Shown: positions 26,037-34,179 of the stretch, in pieces
Layout of the letters: each line of letters begins with the position of its first letter
Numbering within the stretch: the stretch's first letter is position 1
Assembly (NCBI GenBank): GCA_018240595.1
Contig: JAFEFL010000070.1
Coordinates: 1-64,000 of the forward strand
DNA from: Pseudomonadota bacterium
Lineage (GTDB): Bacteria; Pseudomonadota; Alphaproteobacteria; Rhizobiales; Xanthobacteraceae
Direction: 5' to 3'
Length of the DNA: 64,000 nucleotides
Made by a program: the position numbers and the translations under genes
The notes under the pieces: model-generated
Told to the model about the DNA's origin: nothing
The model's database searches: none
What the model saw: the letters and a program-made list of their open reading frames with translations, nothing else

Positions 26037-26894
26037 TCATGGGTTGCATGCCGTGCAGTAGCGCTGCTCCGCCATGACCAAGCCGTCCTGCCGCGGTCGC
26101 GCTTCCTTGTGACCGCAGCTTGCGCAGCCCAGGAGTTCTCGCCGGACCAGCACGCTGGGGCCGCCGCAATAATCGCAGGGCAAGCCCTTCTCCAAGCCGA
26201 CGATGCCGAAGCCGGGCGCCCCGCAGCTTGGACATTGCGATGCAATCCGCGCGGCCAATCGCCCGGCCAGGGTTTCGAGCGCCCGCATTCGGGTCGGGTT
26301 CATATGGGCCCGCATGTCGGTTTGAACGAGAGCACGAGCGTCCTCGGACACCGAGCAGCTATTGGCGATCGCCAAGGCGAGTGTCTGTCTCGTCAGGACT
26401 CCCTTGAAGAATGTCTGTGCACGCCCGACCGGCTTGTTCGGCGAGACCACGAGACCGTGGCGAGGAAAATCAACCTGGCCGAGGAAGGCGCTCAGATCGT
26501 CGTCGCGACCGGCAACGACGTGAGCGAATTTCGGCGCATCGTCGATCAGCGTCTCCTTGACGACGATGCGGCGCTCATTGTCAACGAACACCATGAGCTC
26601 GATGCCGGCGGCGAGAAAGGGAATCTGCGGGTGCGGCCCGTAGCTGCCCTCGCTGGCAATACCGAGCGACAGCCCGGCAAGCTTCATGGCCGCACGCGCC
26701 TTGGCCATCGCGGCATCTTCAATGGTGCCGAACCGCGGGATTTCTCCGGTAAAGGTGCCGAGCAGATCGGTATCCAACATCTCCGGCACGACGACGGAGA
26801 CTTGCAGGCGCGATGAGAAGGCCGGAGCGATCGCCTTCTGCTTGCCGTGCATGGTTGCGAGCACCGCCGTTCGTCCGGCGTAGAGCGCGCTCAT
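26037..26894 (-). CDS. DUF6671-like zinc-ribbon protein in the dab operon
   Basis: 285 aa. N-terminal two thirds form a globular domain of unknown function (GRTAVLATMHGKQKAIAP, FTGEIPRFGTIEDAAMAKARAAM). The C-terminus carries paired cysteines arranged as zinc ribbons: CPSCGAPGFG, CDYCGG, CASCGH and a final CTAC. Its start overlaps the dabA stop by 4 bp (ATGA), so it is translationally coupled to an inorganic-carbon uptake pair. The family label is from memory of such sequences; the function is unknown. Confidence 0.75.
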   Translation of the reverse strand: MSALYAGRTAVLATMHGKQKAIAPAFSSRLQVSVVVPEMLDTDLLGTFTGEIPRFGTIEDAAMAKARAAMKLAGLSLGIASEGSYGPHPQIPFLAAGIELMVFVDNERRIVVKETLIDDAPKFAHVVAGRDDDLSAFLGQVDFPRHGLVVSPNKPVGRAQTFFKGVLTRQTLALAIANSCSVSEDARALVQTDMRAHMNPTRMRALETLAGRLAARIASQCPSCGAPGFGIVGLEKGLPCDYCGGPSVLVRRELLGCASCGHKEARPRQDGLVMAEQRYCTACNP

Positions 26895-29296
26895 ACCGCC
26901 GCCTCAAGCGCCGGCGCCATCGCCGTTTCTGTGTGCTCCGCGGTCCAGGACAGCCCGCCGGCATAACGCCAGGCCATGCGTCCGGTTTCATCGAGCGCAA
27001 AGAGGTGCAGCCACTTGTTGTCGAAAAGCGAGCGCACATGCTCGTGGCGTTTGAGAATGTCGCTCATTGCCTGCCGTGGCGCGGCGATGCAAACGCTCAA
27101 TCTGAGCGGCTCATGGCGATAGGTTTCCCCGTCATGGACCGACTGCCACGGCAGACCTCCGCGCAGAACGCCACCATTGCCCTCCACTACGCCGACCCCG
27201 CCGACGACATTATGCAATAGCTTATTGCCACCACCGAAAACGTGGGGGGCAACCGTTGAGCCGTAATATTGCAGACTTATCCAGCTCGCGACGACGACCG
27301 GCGCTGTCATGATCAGCTCGAGCACGCTGCAATCCGTGTCTTTCTTCCAGTCGTAATCGTGCAGGAAGGCGCGGCCTTGCAAGGACCTGCCTTTGGTGAC
27401 GTGACGCGGCGCGGCAATGAAGGCGCTGCATCCGGCGAGCCCCCATTCCGGGCGGGTCTCCGACCAGTCACGGCTGCGTCTGACGACGTCGTGCCCGCCG
27501 GCAGCGCGCGGCAGCTGCAGCGCGCGCTCGGCTCGCGCCAGCTTGCCGGCGGCGCCAAACCACCGCCGCGCCCGCGCCAAATCGGCGGTGTGGGAGGCCG
27601 AAGCGCAGTCCTGGTTGAACATCGTGATCCGGTCCGTCGTCGTATCGTGCAACGCAGCGACGAAGAGCGTGTCCTCGGGAATGACGATGCCTCGCCCGGC
27701 CAATCCAAGGCGTATCGCCTTGTCGTTGAGCAACTGTGCGAGCAGCCTTGCGTTGACATCACCGGTATGACCGCCGCAGGCTCCGCAATGCAACGCGCTC
27801 GCATGCGGATTATTCGTCACATTGGCGCCATGGCCGGCGATCACGACCAGTCGCGCAAATCCGCCGATAAGCGACATCGCGCGCAGGATCCTTTCGGCGG
27901 CGTCCACCCGTGCAGGCCCTTCGAGCCCGGCGACGATGGCCGGCGCGGGCTCGCGTCTTAGCCCATGGGCCGCAAGGCCGATCGCGTCCCGCGCAAGCTT
28001 GGCGAAATAAACCGGTCCCATCGCTTCGACAAAAGCGAAGGAAGAGACGGCCGCTAGCTTAAAGCGCGTCCAGGCGCGCGAGGCACGCGCGGCGAAGCGC
28101 GCCCTCGCCTCTTTGTTCGTGCCCGTTTCCGACGAACGACTGGAGAGCGCGGGCAGTAGCAGAACCGGCAAATGCAACTCCTCGACGTCAGAAGCGAAGC
28201 CCCGATAGGACGTGGCGAGGCCGAAGAAGCCGGCAAAGCCCAGCGTCGCGATCGATCCGTCGATGCTTTCCAGGGAGCGGCGAAACACTTCGGACCGGAC
28301 GTCGATACAGAAAGCCGCCTGCAAGGCGGGCCGTTGCATCCCATCCGCCGACGGGGCCGATGGCTGTCTCAGCGCCCTCGCCAATCGACGCTGCGACGCC
28401 CGCTCGGTCGCCTCCTGCAGCACGGCTTCGATGACATGGTCCTGCGATGGCGCAAGCGCCGCTTCATAGAGAGCGCTGGCATGCGTCCACTTCGCGCCCA
28501 GATGGTCGCTATAGCGGGTCAGCAACGCCTCTTCCCAAATCAGCCGCACTGCCAGGAGATTCTCAACCGAGGTATCGCCGCGTCCTTCAAGATCGGCCTG
28601 CCAGTGCCTGAAGCGGGCGAGTTGGCTCCAGCCGCCGAGCGTCATCAGCAGGCGATGGAAATACGGAACGAGCGCCTGATCCGTCACACCGAGTGCGGCA
28701 ACCGACTTGCGGATCGCCTCGGCTGCGGATTCCGGCGCATCGGCGACGAAGGCGGCAAAGCCCGAGAGCCCCGCAATCTCGGGCGTCAGGTCGTGCGTGG
28801 CGTAGGCGCGCCACGCAGCATAGGCCGTCTTGTTCTTTGGCGCTGCCCAAAGGGCCTGGCCTTCGTCGAAGTAACCTGCAGCCCAGGCTCCAATCCGGTC
28901 GTCGATGATGCCGGGCCAGTCGATCCGGGAGACCTCCGCCGCGTGATCGGCGACCGTCGGCAGCGCGCGGACCGCAGGCGCGGATCGCCGCGCCACCGCC
29001 TTCACTGCGGCAACATCGATGGCCGGATCGCAATAGCGGGCTGATTCGAGCGCCTGGCGCAGATCATCATCGGCGATCGATCCATCGTCGATCTTTTGTC
29101 TATACCACGCCCTTGGCATCGTCAGCCGCGCCTCGGCTATGCGCTCGAGCTGCGCCGACGCTTCGGCGAGGTTGCAATGGGCCTGACCGAGAAAAGGATT
29201 GACCGCGACGCTCGACCCCAACGGCCACAAAGGGGGGATGGCTCGGGCCGCGCGGCTGGCGCTGTCGATGATCGTCTGCTCGGAAGAAACGGTCAT
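26891..29296 (-). CDS. dabA: DabA (DUF2309/UPF0753), inorganic carbon accumulation subunit
   Basis: 801 aa from the ATG at 29296 (GGAGG upstream), which overlaps the dabB stop. DabA is a beta-carbonic-anhydrase-like zinc protein that works with the membrane protein DabB to drive bicarbonate accumulation. The zinc-site motifs are present: C-I-D-V-R-S-E near residue 330, and VIAGHGANVTNNPHASALHCGAC near 485-505, giving Cys, Asp, His and Cys ligands. An N-terminal SSVAVNPFLG block is also typical. The operon is dabB-dabA-DUF6671, with a divergent LysR gene. Confidence 0.92.
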   Translation of the reverse strand: MTVSSEQTIIDSASRAARAIPPLWPLGSSVAVNPFLGQAHCNLAEASAQLERIAEARLTMPRAWYRQKIDDGSIADDDLRQALESARYCDPAIDVAAVKAVARRSAPAVRALPTVADHAAEVSRIDWPGIIDDRIGAWAAGYFDEGQALWAAPKNKTAYAAWRAYATHDLTPEIAGLSGFAAFVADAPESAAEAIRKSVAALGVTDQALVPYFHRLLMTLGGWSQLARFRHWQADLEGRGDTSVENLLAVRLIWEEALLTRYSDHLGAKWTHASALYEAALAPSQDHVIEAVLQEATERASQRRLARALRQPSAPSADGMQRPALQAAFCIDVRSEVFRRSLESIDGSIATLGFAGFFGLATSYRGFASDVEELHLPVLLLPALSSRSSETGTNKEARARFAARASRAWTRFKLAAVSSFAFVEAMGPVYFAKLARDAIGLAAHGLRREPAPAIVAGLEGPARVDAAERILRAMSLIGGFARLVVIAGHGANVTNNPHASALHCGACGGHTGDVNARLLAQLLNDKAIRLGLAGRGIVIPEDTLFVAALHDTTTDRITMFNQDCASASHTADLARARRWFGAAGKLARAERALQLPRAAGGHDVVRRSRDWSETRPEWGLAGCSAFIAAPRHVTKGRSLQGRAFLHDYDWKKDTDCSVLELIMTAPVVVASWISLQYYGSTVAPHVFGGGNKLLHNVVGGVGVVEGNGGVLRGGLPWQSVHDGETYRHEPLRLSVCIAAPRQAMSDILKRHEHVRSLFDNKWLHLFALDETGRMAWRYAGGLSWTAEHTETAMAPALEAAV

Positions 29297-30879
29297 TTGC
29301 CAACCTCCTGCATACCGCGCCGGTGGGGCATGCGAGGCCATGCCCAACCGTCAATCAATCGATCAAATGCTGCGTTAGCGTAGAGGCCGTTCGCCAAATG
29401 CACCCGCAAACCTGCAGCTGCGGGATGATCGGCCCAGAGCGGCAACAGCGCTTGCGCCAGCGCCACCACGCCGAAGCTGATGATGGCTAAAACGATGACG
29501 GCCCATTCGAGCGGCCCGGGCACGGGCGCCGCAGGCAACGCGCCCCGCATTGCCATTTCCGCTAGCGTTTGAAGTACGAAATAACCGAAAGCGGCCGCCG
29601 TCGAAGCCGCCGCCGTACGCCAGGCGAGAGCGCGCGGCGCTTGATCGGCAAGACCTTGCGCCAGCAGATAAGCCACCCCAAAGACAAGGATTGCGCCCAG
29701 CGCGATTGCCTGCGCCGATTTATGCGAAAAGCCGGCTACTGCGCCGATGGCCCCGTAGATCAGAAGTGCAAGCAGCATGGCCCGGCCGACCGCCGCTGCA
29801 TGGGGAATGGCCACCGGGCCCGGCCGTGCGATCGAGGCCACGCGCTGCACCGCGTCGCCAGACGAAAGGAATGCATGCGCCTTGTAAAGCGAATGCGCTA
29901 CGATGTGCAGGAGAGCCAGCGCAAACAATCCGAGTCCGCATTCGAGAACCATGAAGCCCATCTGGGCGACCGTCGACCAGGCGAGCGACGTCTTAACCGC
30001 CGGCTGCGTCAGCATCACCAGGGCCGCAAACAGCGCGGTGAACCCGCCCACCAAAGCGAGCGCGGCAAGAACGCCCGGCGCCAGCAGGATGACGTCGGCA
30101 AACCGGATCAGCAGGAAGCCACCCGCATTGATGACGCCCGCATGCAGCAGCGCCGAAACCGGCGTGGGCGTTTCCATTACTTCGGTCAGCCAACCATGCG
30201 TCGGAAATTGCGCGGATTTCAAAAGCGCGGCGATGCCGAGCAACGTGGCGGCAATGACCGTCCCCAAGGACGCATGACCTTGCCCCGCGTCAGACAGTAT
30301 TACGCCGATCTGACCGGTTCGATAGCTCAGGAACAAGAGGACGAAGGCCAGGATGAGCGCGGCATCACCGATCCGCGCCGTGATGAATTTCTTGCGGGCG
30401 GCGCGCCTTGCCTGGACGCGGTCCCAATAGAAGAGAAGAAGCTGATTCAGGCAGAGGCTGGTCGCGATCCACGCGGCCGCGAACTGGAACAGTGAACCCG
30501 ACTGCACCAGGATGAGGACACATGCCAACGTCAGACACAGCCACCCCATGAAGGCACCCTGCCGCGGCTCGCCGTCGAGATAGGTCGCCGCATAGCGCAC
30601 CACCACAAGACCGACGAAAGACACGAGCAGGAGCATCGTCGCGCCGACCGCATCGAGACGCAGCGCGAGACAGACCGGATCGATCCCGATGCACCGGCTT
30701 TCTCCGGCACCGCGTGTGACCAGCAGCAGAACCGCGGCGATCGAGGACAGCAGGGCGAGGATGCCCGCCCCATGCGCAATGACTGACGTCGCCCGCGGAC
30801 GCTGCCCCGGTCCGGAGAAGGCTGCAAACGCCGCCAAAGCGAGGGCACAAGGGGCGATCGCGGGCAAGGTAAAGATCAC
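29293..30879 (-). CDS. dabB: DabB, NuoL/MrpA-like membrane subunit
   Basis: 528 aa polytopic protein of the proton-conducting membrane transporter family (NuoL/ND5-like), about 13-14 helices. Diagnostic segments include LKSAQFPTHGWLTEVMETPTPVSALLHAGVINAGGFLLIR (residue ~230 onward) with the conserved Lys and His of the ion path. Together with DabA it forms the DAB complex that couples cation flux to CO2/bicarbonate trapping. It is the first gene of the operon and divergent from the LysR regulator. Confidence 0.92.
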   Translation of the reverse strand: MIFTLPAIAPCALALAAFAAFSGPGQRPRATSVIAHGAGILALLSSIAAVLLLVTRGAGESRCIGIDPVCLALRLDAVGATMLLLVSFVGLVVVRYAATYLDGEPRQGAFMGWLCLTLACVLILVQSGSLFQFAAAWIATSLCLNQLLLFYWDRVQARRAARKKFITARIGDAALILAFVLLFLSYRTGQIGVILSDAGQGHASLGTVIAATLLGIAALLKSAQFPTHGWLTEVMETPTPVSALLHAGVINAGGFLLIRFADVILLAPGVLAALALVGGFTALFAALVMLTQPAVKTSLAWSTVAQMGFMVLECGLGLFALALLHIVAHSLYKAHAFLSSGDAVQRVASIARPGPVAIPHAAAVGRAMLLALLIYGAIGAVAGFSHKSAQAIALGAILVFGVAYLLAQGLADQAPRALAWRTAAASTAAAFGYFVLQTLAEMAMRGALPAAPVPGPLEWAVIVLAIISFGVVALAQALLPLWADHPAAAGLRVHLANGLYANAAFDRLIDGWAWPRMPHRRGMQEVGK

Positions 30880-30931
30880 GACGGGGTTCTCCGGCGGCAG
30901 ATGACCGATGCCCCAGAGCTAGCGGACCGTC

Positions 30932-30982
30932 CGATGTGAGAAAAATACATTGTTTTTTACACATCGTTCTATTTAATAGAAC
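30932..30982. promoter_or_regulatory. Two dyads in the dabB-lysR divergent promoter
   Basis: CGATGTG-N21-CACATCG (30932-30966) and a near-continuous palindrome GTTCTATT-T-AATAGAAC (30966-30982) lie between the divergent dabB and LysR genes; the second ends 2 bp before the regulator start. This is where LysR proteins normally bind, and AT-rich spacing between the first arms fits a promoter. Confidence 0.55.
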
Positions 30983-30984
30983 GG

Positions 30985-31851
30985 ATGGCCACCCTGAATT
31001 ATCATCATCTGCGCTACTTCCGGACCGTGGCGCGCGAAGGCAACCTCACCCAGGCCGCACGCCACCTCAACCTGTCGCAATCCGCGCTCTCGACCCAGAT
31101 CAGAAATCTTGAAGACCGCCTAGGCCATGCGCTTTTCGAGCGTCGTAACCGCCAGCTGCGCCTCACCGAGGCCGGCCGAATTACGCTCGACTACGCGAAC
31201 TCCATCTTTTCGACAGGCGACGAGCTTCTCAGCACGCTCAAGGGTGTCGAACGCCCGCGCCAGACCATCCGCATCGGCGCGCTCGCGACCCTGTCGCGCA
31301 ATTTCTTGATTGGATTTCTGCGCCCGCTTTTGAAGCGCGCCGACGTGAACGTCATTCTGCGGTCTGGGACAACGGCGGAGCTGCTGCGCGACCTCGATAA
31401 TCTCGGCCACGACGTTGTCCTTCTCAATCAGCCGCGCGTGCGCGACGCCGCGGCGACGTTCATATCGCACCGGATATCCGAGCAGCGCGTCAGCCTCGTC
31501 GGCACGCCGGCCCGCGTCGGCAAGCGGCCGAAGCTCGCGGATCTCCTGAAACAGCATCCTATCATTCTTCCGACTGCCGACAGCGGCATTCGCATGGGCT
31601 TCGATGCGCTGATCGATCGTATGGGCATCACGCCGCACATTGTCGCCGAAGTCGACGACATGGCGATGATGCGACTTCTGGCGCGAGAAGGTATCGGCCT
31701 AGCGGTGTTACCGCCCATTGTCGTAAAGGACGAATTGACAACCGGCCTGCTTCGCGAGGCCAACCGACTGCCTGGCATCGCCGAAACGTTCTACGCCGTC
31801 ACCCGCGAGCGCAACTTTCCCAATGCCCTCGTAAAAATCCTCATACAGTGA
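30985..31851 (+). CDS. LysR family regulator, divergent from dabBA
   Basis: 288 aa. Winged helix-turn-helix at about 5-64 (FRTVAREGNLTQAARHLNLSQSALSTQIRNLEDRLG) and a substrate-binding domain from about 90 onward. The overall pattern is closest to NhaR-like LysR proteins, by inspection. Divergent placement next to dabB and two operator-like dyads make it the probable activator of inorganic carbon uptake; the signal (CO2, bicarbonate or cation stress) is unknown. Confidence 0.9.
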   Translation: MATLNYHHLRYFRTVAREGNLTQAARHLNLSQSALSTQIRNLEDRLGHALFERRNRQLRLTEAGRITLDYANSIFSTGDELLSTLKGVERPRQTIRIGALATLSRNFLIGFLRPLLKRADVNVILRSGTTAELLRDLDNLGHDVVLLNQPRVRDAAATFISHRISEQRVSLVGTPARVGKRPKLADLLKQHPIILPTADSGIRMGFDALIDRMGITPHIVAEVDDMAMMRLLAREGIGLAVLPPIVVKDELTTGLLREANRLPGIAETFYAVTRERNFPNALVKILIQ

Positions 31852-32554
31852 ACCGCGTCGCGTCCGATAATCAAAACTCGACTTTGCTTCCTTCGAAAGT
31901 AACAATTGGAAGTGCCAGACCGCTCAGTACCCCGCTCCCGAACGCACGCCACCGTTCACAAGAAGCGGCAGCTGCTTCGCCAGGTCTCTTTCGCACCTGC
32001 CGTCCGATGAACGGCCGTCGGTTTCCTCAGACCCGGTTCTAGCGGCCGTAGCCCGATGGCGAACACTGTGTCACCGGGATCCGCACGCTCCCGCCGCGTC
32101 TCAGTAGATCACGAAGAGCCACCTTGCAGCAGTGCTGCAGATTATCGTTAACCCGACGGCAATGAAGCGGCACAAACCGGGTAGCAACGGATGAGCACCG
32201 AGAATGGTACGACACCGTCCAGCGTGAAACAGTTAAGGTAGCTGATATATATATGTTATTAACAACGCTCGCCTCCCTCCATCATGGGAGCGATTGAAAA
32301 ACGTCTTTGCAGCATAATCCGGGGCTTTTGAAGCTGGTCGGCGCCGCTCTAGCGGCGCCGACCGCTCGTTTGGCTCTCATTACGGCTTATTGGCGCCGAT
32401 TTCCAGTGCGGCCCGGGGTGCGAGCACCCTGCCGCCTTTGTCGGTCCCATCATCAGTTGCGCCGCGCCTACATTTGAAACATCAAGCTGCGATCGCAATG
32501 TTCCTCGCGAAACTACACCCGCGAACCCGAGGTTGCTGGGACTGATCGCGAAGG
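31852..32554. other. Gene-free stretch containing att remnant C
   Basis: 703 bp without a credible gene. Besides the dusA-type site (32206-32412) it contains an AT-rich patch (TGATATATATATGTTATTAA, 32243-32262) just left of the core. The short frames in it have no support. Confidence 0.6.
32206..32412 (-). repeat. dusA attachment-site remnant C
   Basis: Minus-strand ATG at 32315 opens M-L-Q-R-R-F-S-I-A-P-M-M-E with codons CGT TTT TCA ATC GCT CCC, all synonymous with other copies. GGTACGAC (32206-32213) and TAAGG (32234-32238) precede the CATCAT core at 32280 by 74 bp. To the right, homology with copies B and E continues through a GGCGCCGCT/AGCGGCGCC palindrome (32340-32357) to TTCCAGTGCGGC (32412). 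Confidence 0.75.
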
Positions 32555-32932
32555 CTAGACATTGCGTCCGGAACGGAGTTGGCCAAGTGCGGCCTCGATC
32601 TTATCCGTCAACGTCTGTGCCACAATGCGGCCGATCCGGCTGATCGGCTTGCGGCCGTCGATAGCGATGCTAACCGTCTGCGGCTCTGCGCCCTTGTCGC
32701 GAACCGGCAAAAAGACCAGCGCCCCCTCGATCAGCTCAGGCGCGGCGTCGAGCTCGGACGTGAAGGCGATGTAATCGCCGCTGCACGCCAGCGACTTCAC
32801 GAGTTGCAACGAGTTGGTCTCGACCACCTTTTGCCCTTCGGTGAACAGCCAGCCGTGCCGGGTTTCCAGATTGCGGCGGATCATCAGCGCTCGGCTTTGC
32901 AGGGCGGCGGGATGCGCGACCGCCTCCTGCAT
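32555..32932 (-). pseudogene. C-terminal fragment of a LysR-type regulator
   Basis: About 125 codons (open frame continues upstream past 33000 without an obvious start) encode the second half of a LysR effector domain: PLARKRSISMQEAVAHPAAL, VVETNSLQLVKSL, ALVFLPVRDKG and VSIAIDGRKPISRIGRIVAQ. No helix-turn-helix is found before the AraC gene at 33198, so the 5' half is missing. It lies just right of att remnant C, consistent with truncation at an island boundary. Confidence 0.65.
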
Positions 32933-33197
32933 GCTGATTGAACGCTTGCGCGCTAGCGGATCCTTCGCGAGCTGCGCATGATGATCTCCGCGCTCCGCAA
33001 AGCCGCAAAAAGCGCCAAGGTATGACGCAAACGCGGCGCAAACGGCTGCTTTCCCAGCGCGCCGGCTTAGAAGCTCCCAATCAGCGTCGTGCCGCCCGCC
33101 TTTACCGAATTCACTCGAAATGAGACCGTCTTGACTGTTCCGACCAGATTTTCTTAAGTAACATCAATAGCTTTTCGCCGCCATCGCACAGGCCGTA

Positions 33198-34058
33198 ATG
33201 TCGTCAGCGCTGCGCATCATTCACGGGACTTTCGGCCGTGTCGCCTTGCTCGACATGGACCGATCCCTCGTGCGCCACGCTCATCCGCATTGCCATGTTC
33301 TGATCAAGGCCGAAGGCGCCGATACGCAATTCGCCGTCGGCGATCATCTCGTGCAACTCACCGACACCCAGGCGGTGCTTATCAATACCTGGGAGCCGCA
33401 CGCTTACGTTCATTATCCGGAGCGCCCGCGGACCATCATTCTCGCTCTCTATATTGAGCCCGACTGGCTCAAGGTCTTCCGGCCGAACTGGGCGGCGAGC
33501 GGCGCCCCCGGCTTCTTTGCATCGCCGGCCGGCGAGGTGTCGCCGCGCATCCGGCGGCTGTCGATGGATCTGGCGGCGATGATGCTGGCCGATCCCGGCG
33601 CCGGCGCCCAGCAGGAAAACCTGCTGTCGGACCTGATGATCTCGGTGATCGAGCGTTTCACGCCGTGGCGCACATTGTCGCGCAGCCTCGCCGACATCGA
33701 CCGCAACCGCGACCGCTTCGACTGGCGTATCCGCCGGGCGGTGACGCTGATGCGCGCCGAGCCCGCGGTCGCCTGCGACATCGAGGCGCTGGCCAAGGAG
33801 GCCGGGCTGTCGCGCGCGCATTTCTACCGGTTGTTCGAGCGCTCCACCCGCATGACGCCGCATGTCTATCTCAATCTGCTCCGCATGGAACTGGCGGTGG
33901 AATCTGTCGTCCACAGCAACCACAGCTTCGCCATCGTGAGCGACAAGCTCGGCTTCAGCGCGCCGGGGCATTTCACCCGGTTCTTCCGCGACCATGCGGG
34001 CGTGACGCCCAGCGAGTTCCGCCAGGTCGCGCGGATGGGCTCCCCGGTCGGCGCCTGA
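33198..34058 (+). CDS. AraC family transcriptional regulator
   Basis: 286 aa. N-terminal cupin-like sensing region (HPHCHVLIKAEGAD near residue 30) and a C-terminal double helix-turn-helix (about 190-283) with IEALAKEAGLSRAHFYRLF and KLGFSAPGHFTRFFRDHAGVTPSEFR. It precedes the molybdenum hydroxylase operon on the same strand by 121 bp and is probably its activator. Confidence 0.9.
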   Translation: MSSALRIIHGTFGRVALLDMDRSLVRHAHPHCHVLIKAEGADTQFAVGDHLVQLTDTQAVLINTWEPHAYVHYPERPRTIILALYIEPDWLKVFRPNWAASGAPGFFASPAGEVSPRIRRLSMDLAAMMLADPGAGAQQENLLSDLMISVIERFTPWRTLSRSLADIDRNRDRFDWRIRRAVTLMRAEPAVACDIEALAKEAGLSRAHFYRLFERSTRMTPHVYLNLLRMELAVESVVHSNHSFAIVSDKLGFSAPGHFTRFFRDHAGVTPSEFRQVARMGSPVGA

Positions 34059-34179
34059 CCCTTCGCAAATGAGATTCCTCGGTAAGCCGTGAGACGGCTC
34101 GGCATCGCCTGCCCTCGGCGGCCGTGAAAGCTTCCCGCTGCACGCGCCAGCCAAGAGCGCGTCCGAGGGACGTCGAGGA

